NCBI RefSeq assembly: GCF_008728855.1
Contig: NZ_CP042906.1
Location: 310,001 to 374,000, forward strand
Length of the DNA stretch: 64,000 nt
Reading direction: 5' to 3'
Source: Hypericibacter terrae
Lineage (GTDB): Bacteria > Pseudomonadota > Alphaproteobacteria > Dongiales > Dongiaceae
Position 1 is the first letter of the stretch. Each line of letters opens with the position of its first letter. Under the pieces are notes generated by a model. It did no database searches, was not told the origin of the DNA, and saw nothing but the letters and a program-made list of their open reading frames with translations. Shown piece after piece: positions 52,870 to 60,794 of the stretch. A program made the translations under genes and the position numbers.

Positions 52870-53873
52870 GCGGCGCGCAGGGACTTCAGCTGACGGACGT
52901 TGAAGTACCGATCGTCGGTCATGCTGTTGGGCAGCTTGTTCGCCTTGAAGGCCTTGCACAGGTCGCGAACCGCGTCCTCCACGGTGTGGCGCGGCGAGAA
53001 GCCCAGCAGGCGGCGGATCTTGTCCGAGTTGATGTGATAGCTGCGGATGTCGTCGGTGGGCGTGGTGACGATGTCGATGGCGCCCCGGTCCGGGAATTCC
53101 TTCATGACCACGTCGCGGACGGTGCGCGCGATGTCCATGATGCTCATGTTCTGATAGCCGGCATTGAAGGTCTCGCCGGCGATCTTCTCGTCGGGCAGCT
53201 CCAGCAGCAGCTCATAGAGGTCGCACATGTCCTGCACATGCAGGTTGGGCCGGAGCTGCGTGCCGCCGAACACGGTGATCTTGCCGTTGTTGATGGCGTG
53301 GTTCGTCAGGATGTTGACGCTGAGATCCAGGCGCTGGCGCGGCGCGTAGCCGCAGACGGTCGCGGGCCGGATCGTGACGCAGACGAAGTCGGGCGACTGA
53401 TGCTTGAACAGCAGCGGCTCGCACATGCCCTTGTACTTGTTGTAGAGCGTCAGCGGCAGCAGAGGATGGTCCTCGGTGACGTTCGGCTTGTCGGAGACGC
53501 CATAGACCGAGCTCGAGCTGGCATAGATGAAGCGCTTCACGCCCGCGCGCTTGGCCGCGATCACCATGGGCTCGAAGGCGTCCAGGTTGACCGAGGTCGA
53601 AAGCCGTTCGTCCAGCTCGAAGCTCGCATCGTTGGAGATGCAGGCGAGCGAAATCACGACATCCTGGCCCTGGCAGGCCTTGGCCAGCTTCGCCGTGTCG
53701 CGGATATCGCCCTCGATGATGCGCAGGGCCGGATCCTGCTTCGGCAGGAAGTCGTCGCCGAAATACATGATGTCGTAGACGGTGACGTGATAGCCGAGAT
53801 CCAGCAGCTGCGGGACGAGCAGCGATCCGACATAGCCGGCGCCGCCGGTCACCAGGACATTCTTGAACTTCAC
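52866..53873 (-). CDS. NAD-dependent sugar-nucleotide epimerase/dehydratase (extended SDR)
   Basis: A 335-residue extended SDR with NAD motif TGGAGYVGSLL, serine region YASSSSVYG and Y-x3-K in YNKYKG. The C-terminal half (NLHVQDMCDLYELLLE; FNAGYQNMSI) is typical of NDP-sugar epimerases. It begins at a GTG that overlaps the transaldolase stop (GTGA), so a much longer upstream open frame is a shadow. Substrate unknown; it differs strongly from the next epimerase. Confidence 0.85.
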   Translation of the reverse strand: MKFKNVLVTGGAGYVGSLLVPQLLDLGYHVTVYDIMYFGDDFLPKQDPALRIIEGDIRDTAKLAKACQGQDVVISLACISNDASFELDERLSTSVNLDAFEPMVIAAKRAGVKRFIYASSSSVYGVSDKPNVTEDHPLLPLTLYNKYKGMCEPLLFKHQSPDFVCVTIRPATVCGYAPRQRLDLSVNILTNHAINNGKITVFGGTQLRPNLHVQDMCDLYELLLELPDEKIAGETFNAGYQNMSIMDIARTVRDVVMKEFPDRGAIDIVTTPTDDIRSYHINSDKIRRLLGFSPRHTVEDAVRDLCKAFKANKLPNSMTDDRYFNVRQLKSLRAA

Positions 53874-54661
53874 GAACGAGCTCCATTCGCCAGGACCGGC
53901 GCGGCGTCCCGCGTCGGGATGTTGTAGCCGGCGGCATCGGCGTCCCGCCAGAACATCTCCACGGTCTCGAGCGAGAAGCGCTCGAGATCCTTGCCCACCG
54001 AGCCCAGCTTGTTCAGCAGGTCGTTGGTGACGGTGATGATGTGGCAGCCGCAGGCGTCGGCATGAAACAGGTTGAGCACCTCGCGCGGGCTCGCCCACAG
54101 CACTTCCGCCTTGGGATGGGCCTTCGCCGCGAGCCGGACCGCTTCGGTCATGATCGGCATCGGGTCGCGCCCGCTGTCGGCGACGCGGCCGGCGAAGATC
54201 GAGAGGATCGCCGGCGTGTCAGCCGACAGGACATCCAGCGTGGCGCGCACCTGGTCCAGCGTGAACATCGCCGTCACGTTGACGGCGACGCCGCGCTTCG
54301 ACAGGCGGCCGACCAGCGGCACCGAGGACTGGCGCTTGGTGTTGGTGATGGGGATCTTCACATTGACGTTGGCGCCCCAGGAAGCGATCTCCATGGCCTG
54401 CGCTTCCATCGTCGCGTGATCGTCGGCGAAGACCTCGAAGGAGATCGGCCGGTCGGGCACCGCCGCGATCGCCTCGCGCGCGAAGGCGCGATAGTCCTTC
54501 ACGCCGGCCTTGCGCATCAGCGTGGGATTCGTGGTGAACCCCTTGATGAAGGGCTTGGCGTACATTTCGCGAATGCCGTTGAGGTCGGCGCCGTCGGCGA
54601 AAATCTTGATCCGCAGATCGGAGATCGAGGGCACGGGTTCCATCGGTCGTGAGACCTTCAT
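53870..54661 (-). CDS. Transaldolase (TalC/fructose-6-phosphate aldolase-like)
   Basis: A 263-residue TIM-barrel aldolase. The Schiff-base lysine is in NVNVKIPITN, and GFTTNPTLMRKAG, NVTAMFTLDQ and SIFAGRVADSGRDP are conserved transaldolase segments. Transaldolases exchange dihydroxyacetone units and can form sedoheptulose-7-phosphate, the starting substrate of the heptose pathway. Its ATG directly abuts the GmhB stop (TAGATG). Finding it inside a heptose operon suggests a dedicated supply of precursor. Confidence 0.87.
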   Translation of the reverse strand: MKVSRPMEPVPSISDLRIKIFADGADLNGIREMYAKPFIKGFTTNPTLMRKAGVKDYRAFAREAIAAVPDRPISFEVFADDHATMEAQAMEIASWGANVNVKIPITNTKRQSSVPLVGRLSKRGVAVNVTAMFTLDQVRATLDVLSADTPAILSIFAGRVADSGRDPMPIMTEAVRLAAKAHPKAEVLWASPREVLNLFHADACGCHIITVTNDLLNKLGSVGKDLERFSLETVEMFWRDADAAGYNIPTRDAAPVLANGARS

Positions 54662-55198
54662 CTAGAATTGTTGGAGAATGACGTCCGCCGCTTCCGCGAG
54701 CGAGCACACGATTCGATCGGGTCGTTCCCGCGGGACGTCATAGTCGTTGCGCAACCATATGGTGTGGCAGCCGGCGGCTTTTCCGGCCCCGATGTCGCGC
54801 CAACGATCCCCGACCATGAAGCTCTGGTCCAATCGGATATTGTGTCGCGCGGCTGCGTCAAAGAGCATGCCGGGCAGCGGCTTATAGCACTTGCAGTCAG
54901 GCCCCTCAAGGCACCAGCAGACCTCGACATGGTCGATCGGCAGCCGGTCCGTCAGCCAGCGGTTCATCGCCTCGACCGTCGCCCGGGAGGTCAGGCCCTT
55001 GGCCGCATCCGGCTGGTTGGTCGCGATGGCCAGGAACAAGCCTGCGGCTTTCAGTCGCTGGAGCGCGTCGACCGCGCCCGGCATGAGAATCATGTCCGCC
55101 ACGCCGGCCGGCGGGTAGGGGTGTCCGTCCCGGATCACCGCCTCGTTGAGCGTGCCGTCGCGGTCGAAGAACACCGCCCGGCGCGGTGCCGCGGCCAT
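54662..55198 (-). CDS. gmhB: D-glycero-heptose-1,7-bisphosphate 7-phosphatase (GmhB-like HAD-IIIA)
   Basis: A 178-residue HAD phosphatase. The nucleophile and acid are D12 and D14 in FFDRDGTLN; ATNQ carries the motif II threonine; the lysine is in CYKPLPGM and the last acidic motif is MVGDRWRDI. The GmhB zinc loop is present but compact: C94-x-C96 and C102-x-C104, with a Cys replacing the usual His and only five residues between the pairs. It removes the C7 phosphate of heptose-1,7-bisphosphate. The ATG overlaps the SIS gene stop, ruling out a longer upstream frame. Confidence 0.87.
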   Translation of the reverse strand: MAAAPRRAVFFDRDGTLNEAVIRDGHPYPPAGVADMILMPGAVDALQRLKAAGLFLAIATNQPDAAKGLTSRATVEAMNRWLTDRLPIDHVEVCWCLEGPDCKCYKPLPGMLFDAAARHNIRLDQSFMVGDRWRDIGAGKAAGCHTIWLRNDYDVPRERPDRIVCSLAEAADVILQQF

Positions 55199-55815
55199 CA
55201 CCGAGGGGCTGCGCTCGTGGCGGTCACACTCTCCCATTTCGTCGCCCGGCGCTGCAGGACCGGGTTGGAGACGAGGCAGTGCCACACCACGGCCTGGAAG
55301 CCTTCGCTCTGCGGCGTGATGTGCGCCGCGTTCGGCGCCGGAATCACGACCACCACGTCGCCCTTCTTGGCGGTGTAGCCGGTCGCACGCCCGACGATCC
55401 CGAAGACTTTCGTGCCGCGCCGCTTGGCCAGATCGATCGCTTTGACGAGATTGGGCGAGACGTTCTTCTCGGCGTCGCCGCCGCCGACCGAGAAGATCAG
55501 GATCGCATCCTTCTCGTTGATATTGCTGACCTCGAGCCAGCCCTCGAACACCGTGTCCCAGCCTTCGTCGTTGGTGCGTGCCGTCAGCTCCGAGACATTG
55601 TCGACCGGGGTATAGGCTTCGATCCCGCAGAGCTTGCGGAAGTCGTTGACCGCATGGCTGCAATTGCCGGCGCTGCCGCCGACGCCGAGCAGGAACAGGC
55701 GGCCGCGCCGCTCGCGCACCGCCGCCAGCTCCGAAGCCAGTCGATCGATCGCGGCACGATCGATCTCGCGCGCGATCTGCGCGACTTCGTCGAAGAACAA
55801 AGCTGCGTGGCTCAT
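55198..55815 (-). CDS. SIS-domain sugar-phosphate isomerase (GmhA-like)
   Basis: A 205-residue SIS-fold protein with LLGVGGSAGNCSHAVNDF (phosphosugar site), ELTARTNDEGWDTVF and FSVGGGDAEKNVSPNL. GmhA converts sedoheptulose-7-phosphate to D-glycero-D-manno-heptose-7-phosphate. The second SIS loop is longer than in E. coli GmhA and the zinc histidines are not all recognisable, so this is a divergent member; the operon context supports the heptose role. The start at MSHAALFF is chosen for its GGAAGGCGGG ribosome-binding site. It is the promoter-proximal gene of the six-gene operon. Confidence 0.8.
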   Translation of the reverse strand: MSHAALFFDEVAQIAREIDRAAIDRLASELAAVRERRGRLFLLGVGGSAGNCSHAVNDFRKLCGIEAYTPVDNVSELTARTNDEGWDTVFEGWLEVSNINEKDAILIFSVGGGDAEKNVSPNLVKAIDLAKRRGTKVFGIVGRATGYTAKKGDVVVVIPAPNAAHITPQSEGFQAVVWHCLVSNPVLQRRATKWESVTATSAAPR

Positions 55816-56109
55816 CCGAATCCCGCCTTCCTGTCGCGGCATGGCGCGATTGCGAGGCGCCAGCGATAGCGTTGCCATAGGCGCCCCGCCTCCCGCGTCG
55901 CGGAGCCAGCCCTGTCCGAGGCCGGTGTCCCGCGAGGGTCCCGTCGATCAGCCGCTCGGCCGGAATTGCGCGTCGGCGGTCCGTTCGCCGCCTTCGAGTC
56001 GCGTCATTCCGGGGCTTTGGGGTGGGGCGCGTGATCGGCTATAAACTCTTTCAGTTTCGGCTTGTCAAGACGACGGAGCCGGCTCAAATCCGCGGAAAAC
56101 CTACCGAAA

Positions 56110-57033
56110 ATGCGTGTCGCCGTTGTCGGACTCGGTGTCCAGGGCCATAAGAGGCGAAGCGTCGCGGGGGCGGACCTGGCCGCCACCGTCGACCCGGTCA
56201 ACCCCGAGGCCGACTACCGCCGCATCGAGGAGGCGCCGATCTCGAGTTATGACGCGGCCCTGATCTGCACGCCGGACGAGCCCAAGCTCGCCATCCTCGA
56301 TTACCTGGCCTCCCACCGGAAGCATGCGCTGGTCGAGAAGCCCTTGATCGCGGACGACGATGCTGCCATTGCCGGCCTTCGGGATCGGGCGCGGGCAAAG
56401 GGGGCGGTGCTCTACACCGCCTATAACCATCGCTTCGAGCCGCATTTCATCCGGATGCGCGAGCTGCTGCAAAGCGGCCGGCTCGGCCGGATCTATCGCT
56501 TGCGCATGTTCTACGGCAACGGAACGGCGCGCCTGGTGCATGACTCGGCCTGGCGCGATGCCGGTGCCGGCGTGCTCCCCGATCTGGGATCGCATCTGCT
56601 CGACACCATCCTGTTCTGGCTGGGATCGCCCCCCGCGGCACCGTTTCGCGTCGTGTCCGCGGACCGATTCGAGAATCGGGCGTTCGATCATGTCGTGCTC
56701 GCCTCGGCCGGGCCGCCCTCGATCGAGCTGGAGATGACGCTCTGTTCCTGGCGCAACGATTTCAAATGCGACCTGCTGGCCGAGAACGGCAGCGCGCACA
56801 TCGAATCGCTGTGCAAATGGGGCCCGACCCACTTCACCGTTCGCGACCGCAAGCTCCCCAGCGGTCGGCCAGACGAGTCGTCGAAAACGCTGATCCAGCC
56901 CGATCCGACCTGGGTCGCGGAGTACGCGCATTTCAAGTCGCTCTGCGAATCGGGCGGCCCCGACAATCTCGACAACGATCTCTGGATCAACCGCAGCTTG
57001 CGGAAGCTCGCCGCCGAGGCCCTGGCGTCATGA
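56110..57033 (+). CDS. Gfo/Idh/MocA-family NAD(P)-dependent sugar oxidoreductase
   Basis: A 307-residue oxidoreductase. The Rossmann motif is VVGLGVQGHK (5-14), the catalytic EKP motif is VEKPL and the substrate-side histidine is in LPDLGSHLLDT. The family oxidises or reduces sugars or NDP-sugars at C3 or C2. The frame is open upstream, but the ATG chosen abuts the Rossmann strand. Its stop overlaps the next start (ATGA), coupling it to the dehydrogenase-like gene. Confidence 0.85.
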   Translation: MRVAVVGLGVQGHKRRSVAGADLAATVDPVNPEADYRRIEEAPISSYDAALICTPDEPKLAILDYLASHRKHALVEKPLIADDDAAIAGLRDRARAKGAVLYTAYNHRFEPHFIRMRELLQSGRLGRIYRLRMFYGNGTARLVHDSAWRDAGAGVLPDLGSHLLDTILFWLGSPPAAPFRVVSADRFENRAFDHVVLASAGPPSIELEMTLCSWRNDFKCDLLAENGSAHIESLCKWGPTHFTVRDRKLPSGRPDESSKTLIQPDPTWVAEYAHFKSLCESGGPDNLDNDLWINRSLRKLAAEALAS

Positions 57034-58277
57034 TCGGCTTTGCGGGCATGACGCATCTGGGCATCGTCTCGAGCCTCGCGGCGGCGGCCAAGGGTGTGTC
57101 GACGGTCGCCTTCGATCCGAGCGCGGAACTCGTCGCGCAGCTGAGTCAGGGACGGTTCCCGATCGACGAACCCCGGCTCGCCGAGATCTGGACGGCCCAT
57201 CGGGGGAACATCCGCTTCACCAGCCAGGCGTCCGACCTCTCCGCCTGCGACCCGATCTATGTCGCGCCGGATGTTCCCACCGGCGATAGCGGCGAGAGCG
57301 ATCTCGAGCCCGTCCATCGGCTGCTCGATATCGTCGGCAAGGCCGCGGCCGGAAGGACGCGGGTCCTGCTGAGCCAGGTGCCGCCGGGCTTCACCCGGGC
57401 GCTGCGAGACGAGAGCCTCTATTATCAGGTCGAAACCCTGGTGTTCGGCCGCGCCTTCGAGCGTGCGCTCGAGCCGGAGCGCTACATCGTCGGCTGCGCC
57501 GACCCGGCCCGCCCCCTGCCGCCGGCCTTTCGGGCCTATCTCGAGCGGTTCGGCTGTCCCATCCTGCCGATGCGCTATGAGAGCGCGGAGCTCGCGAAGA
57601 TCGCCATCAATTGCTGCCTCGCGGCGAGCGTCACGGTCGCCAACTCGCTGGCCGAGCTGGCCGAGGGCGTGGGCGCCGACTGGTCGGAGATCGTTCCCAC
57701 CCTGCGGCTCGATCGCCGCATCGGCCCGCATTCCTATCTGACGCCGGGCCTTGGCCTCTCCGGCGGCAATATCGAGCGCGACCTCTCGACCGTGACCCGG
57801 CTCGCCGACGCCGCCGGCGCCGATGCGAGTGCCATCCGCGCGATGCTCGTCAACAGCCGCCACTGCAAGGATTGGCCCTTGCGCCGGTTCGGCGAGCTGG
57901 TGGCGGACCGGGTCAAGCATCCGCGCGTCGCGCTCTGGGGCCTCGCCTACAAGGAGAACACCCATTCGACCAAGAACTCGCCGGCCCTGGCCTTCTTGAG
58001 CGGGCTCGGCCCCTCGGTCGTGCAAGCCTTCGATCCACTGGTCGCCGCCGAGGCCCGCTATCATCCCGGCATCGTCCAGGCCAAGGATCCGCTCGATGCC
58101 TGCCGCGGCGCCGACGCGCTGGCGATCCTGACGCCCTGGCCGCAGTTCAGGAGCGTCGCGCCCGGCGACGTCGCCACCGCCATGAAGGGGCGCGTCCTGT
58201 TGGACCCCTATCGCATCCTCGATCCCCAGGCCTGCCGCGCGGCCGGCCTTCAGCAAGCCGTCCTTGGAGCTCCGTGA
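57030..58277 (+). CDS. UDP-glucose/GDP-mannose dehydrogenase-family protein lacking the catalytic cysteine
   Basis: A 415-residue homologue of NDP-sugar 6-dehydrogenases. The dinucleotide motif is GFAGMTHLG, two residues longer than GLGYVG. The active-site Lys and Asn are present (ELAKIAIN: K190, N194). At the place of the thiohemiacetal-forming Cys (GGSCxPKD in AlgD upstream), it reads LSGGNIERD with N247 (codon AAT, 57768-57770). Oxidation to the acid by the usual mechanism therefore looks impossible; a one-step alcohol dehydrogenase or epimerase role is an inference. GTGA overlap with the next gene. Confidence 0.8.
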   Translation: MIGFAGMTHLGIVSSLAAAAKGVSTVAFDPSAELVAQLSQGRFPIDEPRLAEIWTAHRGNIRFTSQASDLSACDPIYVAPDVPTGDSGESDLEPVHRLLDIVGKAAAGRTRVLLSQVPPGFTRALRDESLYYQVETLVFGRAFERALEPERYIVGCADPARPLPPAFRAYLERFGCPILPMRYESAELAKIAINCCLAASVTVANSLAELAEGVGADWSEIVPTLRLDRRIGPHSYLTPGLGLSGGNIERDLSTVTRLADAAGADASAIRAMLVNSRHCKDWPLRRFGELVADRVKHPRVALWGLAYKENTHSTKNSPALAFLSGLGPSVVQAFDPLVAAEARYHPGIVQAKDPLDACRGADALAILTPWPQFRSVAPGDVATAMKGRVLLDPYRILDPQACRAAGLQQAVLGAP

Positions 58278-59170
58278 CGCCCGTGACCTTCGATCATCGA
58301 CAGACTCCTCCCGCCGAACCCGCCCGTGTCGTGGTGCTGGGCTCGCGCGGTTTCATCGGCGCGGCCCTCGTCCGCGATCTCGCGGCCGGCGGCGTCCCGA
58401 CCCTGGCGCTCTCCTCGGCCGATCTCGACCTGGCGATGCCCGATGCGGCCGCGAAACTGACCGCCCTGCTGCAGCCCGAGGATGCACTGGTGTTCCTGTC
58501 GGCCGTGACGCCGGACAAGGGCCGCGACATCGCCAGCACCATGCGCAATCTGCGGATGGGCGAGGCGGTGGCAGCGGCGCTGCAAGCGCGGCCGGTTGCC
58601 CATCTGGTCTATCTCAGCTCGGATGCGGTCTATTCCTTCGAGGCCGGCCTCGTCTCCGAAGCCACGCCGGCCGCGCCCATCGACCTCTACGGCGTCATGC
58701 ACCGCACCCGCGAGCTCATGCTGCAGCAGGCGTTCAAGGGGCCGCTGGCGATCTTGCGCTCGACCCTCGTCTATGGCGCGGCGGATACGCACAATTCCTA
58801 CGGCGCCAACCGCTTCCGGCGCCTGGCCGAGAAGGATCGCAAGATCACTCTGGGCGGCAAGGGCGAGGAGACCCGCGATCATCTGCTGATCGACGATGCC
58901 GTCGCCATGATCCGGGAGGTGCTCCGGCATCGCAGCCACGGCATCCTGAACATGGTCACCGGGCAGTCGGTCACGTTCGACGAGCTGGCGCGGCTGGTGG
59001 GAGGGCTTTTCAGTCCGGCAGCGGAGGTGATCCATACGCCGCGGCAGTCGCCGGTCACCCACCGGCATTTCGATCCGGCGCTGCGCCGGCGCGCCTTTCC
59101 CGAGTTCCGCTTCACGCCACTGATCGACGGCCTGCGCAAGGTCCATCGCGAGGCGCAGTCGGGCGCGTGA
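58274..59170 (+). CDS. Extended SDR, sugar-nucleotide reductase/epimerase-like, atypical active site
   Basis: A 298-residue SDR. The nucleotide motif LGSRGFIGAAL (22-32) and YLSSDAVYS are family-like. The catalytic pair reads Y139-G-V-M-H143 (tac at 58688, cac at 58700) where Y-x3-K is expected, so the catalytic lysine is replaced by histidine. The C-terminal part (NMVTGQSVTFDELARLVGG) resembles RmlD/GalE-type domains. The start is a GTG overlapping the preceding stop with GGAG ahead. It may use the same substrate as the unusual dehydrogenase-like protein before it. Confidence 0.78.
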   Translation: MTPVTFDHRQTPPAEPARVVVLGSRGFIGAALVRDLAAGGVPTLALSSADLDLAMPDAAAKLTALLQPEDALVFLSAVTPDKGRDIASTMRNLRMGEAVAAALQARPVAHLVYLSSDAVYSFEAGLVSEATPAAPIDLYGVMHRTRELMLQQAFKGPLAILRSTLVYGAADTHNSYGANRFRRLAEKDRKITLGGKGEETRDHLLIDDAVAMIREVLRHRSHGILNMVTGQSVTFDELARLVGGLFSPAAEVIHTPRQSPVTHRHFDPALRRRAFPEFRFTPLIDGLRKVHREAQSGA

Positions 59171-59236
59171 TCCGTCGCGGCACCGATCGACGGCTCGATC
59201 GCGTCCTCACGGCATGAAAGACCAGAGGGAACATCG

Positions 59237-59710
59237 ATGACGGAGAGCGACGCCTCACGCCCGCCGGCCGGCCCGCGCCTGCATCCGCGCGATGCGGTCG
59301 CCGCGATCATCGTCGTGCCGCCGCAGGGATATCTGCTGCAGCTCCGCGACAATCGCCCGGATATCTTCTTCCCCGATCATTGGGGCCTCTTCGGCGGCGC
59401 CATCGAGCCCGGCGAGAGCGAGGAGGCTGCGCTGCGCCGCGAACTTCTGGAGGAGATCGGGGTCGATTTCCCACCCGAGGCGGTGCGCTACGCCACGCGC
59501 ATCGACATCGACTGGAACCGGCCGGGATTCGGGATGAAGACGCGCGCGTTCTTCGAGGTCTCCCTGGCGGCGGAGAGGGTTCGCTCCGTGGTTTTGCGGG
59601 AAGGCGCGGACCTTCGCGTCTTCTCGCCCGCCGAGATCCAGAACCTCCGCGTTACGCCCTATGACGCCTTCGGCCTCTGGCTGCATATCAACCGGGAGCG
59701 CATCGGATAG
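59237..59710 (+). CDS. NUDIX hydrolase
   Basis: A 157-residue protein with a complete Nudix box: GGAIEPGESEEAALRRELLEEIGV (G-x5-E-x7-RE-x2-EE-x-G). Preceding WGLFGG and NRPGFGMKTRAFFEVSL fit GDP-mannose mannosyl hydrolase-like or ADP-sugar hydrolase-like members. It may turn over an NDP-sugar made by the adjacent enzymes. It follows the SDR by 66 bp with AGAGGGAA as ribosome-binding site. Confidence 0.87.
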   Translation: MTESDASRPPAGPRLHPRDAVAAIIVVPPQGYLLQLRDNRPDIFFPDHWGLFGGAIEPGESEEAALRRELLEEIGVDFPPEAVRYATRIDIDWNRPGFGMKTRAFFEVSLAAERVRSVVLREGADLRVFSPAEIQNLRVTPYDAFGLWLHINRERIG

Positions 59711-59725
59711 CCCGGTCCCGGTGAC

Positions 59726-59756
59726 GGCCACAAGGCCCTGTGGCGAGTTTGTGGCC
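59726..59756. promoter_or_regulatory. Nested inverted repeats downstream of the NUDIX gene
   Basis: GGCCACAA (59726-59733) pairs with TTGTGGCC (59749-59756); an alternative 6-bp stem GCCACA/TGTGGC (59727-59732 with 59739-59744) uses the same left arm. The mutually exclusive stems could form a terminator (no T-run), an attenuator, or two overlapping operator sites. Confidence 0.4.
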
Positions 59757-59834
59757 AGTCCTGCAACCTCCTTGCCCCGTTACACCGGTATTGCCCCACT
59801 ACGTCAGTCTGTTTACCCTATTAAATAGAACTTA

Positions 59835-60740
59835 ATGATGGGGGGGCCGGTGCTTCTGAAATCGCGCCAGGTTTCTGTGATTTCCGATCCAATGGCGCTG
59901 AGGCTGCGTATGGGCACATTGCTGGCCCGGTCGCGCTCGATGTTTCATTTGGCGCCGAGTCAGCCCCGCCGGATCTTCTTCATGCATATCCCCAAGACCG
60001 GCGGGATGACGGCGCAGCAATATCTGACCTGCTGTCTCGGCGGAAAACGGGGCGGGCGGCGGTGCAAGCTGGGTGAGATCTATCTTCATCAATCTCCCGA
60101 TGAGCGGAAGATCGAACGGGCGCGGGCATCGCGCTTCATTTGCGGCCATTTTTCCTGGGCCAGCGTCGAGCGCATCGGCATTCGCGACGACGACTACATC
60201 TTCACCTTTCTTCGCGAGCCGCGGAGCCGCCTGCAGTCCTTCTATCGGGTGATGACGAACTACCCCAAGGATCACCTGACCGAAGCGGTGATGAGCCGGG
60301 TGGAGCGATGCCGGGACATGTCCCAACTGGACATGTTCACCACGTCGGATCTCGATCTCCGGAACATGATCGACAACTACATGGTGCGCCAGCTCTCGGG
60401 CCGGCTGGTCGACTATCCGTTTCGGGAATCGGAATGGCCGGCCCTTCTCGAGATCGCCAAGCGCAATCTCCGGCGCCTGAATCGCGTCGGCTTGCAGGAA
60501 ACATACGAGGCCGATTTCGGACGGGTTCTGTGCGACTTGGACCTGCCGCGCCTGCCGGTCATCCCCAGAGACAATGCGACGGACGACGTCGTCAAACGGG
60601 CCTGGGTCAAGGGCAAGACCTACCAGGAAAACCCCGCCGATATCCAGGCGGCCATGGCGCCGCTGGTCCGCTGGGACGACGCGCTCTACGACTATGCCCG
60701 TGAGCTCCGCGCGAGCGGAGCGTTCGGACCCGTCGCCTAG
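59835..60740 (+). CDS. Sulfotransferase family 2 protein
   Basis: A 301-residue protein with the PAPS 5'-phosphosulfate loop HIPKTGGMT (51-59) and the 3'-phosphate motif FTFLREPRSRLQSFYRV. It is related to, but clearly distinct from, the sulfotransferase gene in the exopolysaccharide block. The immediate upstream region is AT-rich (about 59810-59835) and there is no good ribosome-binding site at the first ATG; ATG 59892 is an alternative. Base composition suggests a separate acquisition. Confidence 0.8.
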   Translation: MMGGPVLLKSRQVSVISDPMALRLRMGTLLARSRSMFHLAPSQPRRIFFMHIPKTGGMTAQQYLTCCLGGKRGGRRCKLGEIYLHQSPDERKIERARASRFICGHFSWASVERIGIRDDDYIFTFLREPRSRLQSFYRVMTNYPKDHLTEAVMSRVERCRDMSQLDMFTTSDLDLRNMIDNYMVRQLSGRLVDYPFRESEWPALLEIAKRNLRRLNRVGLQETYEADFGRVLCDLDLPRLPVIPRDNATDDVVKRAWVKGKTYQENPADIQAAMAPLVRWDDALYDYARELRASGAFGPVA

Positions 60741-60794
60741 CCGCACGAACCGCTCTCGTCCTGCGATCCCTGCTCGGGCGATCCCGCCGCCACG

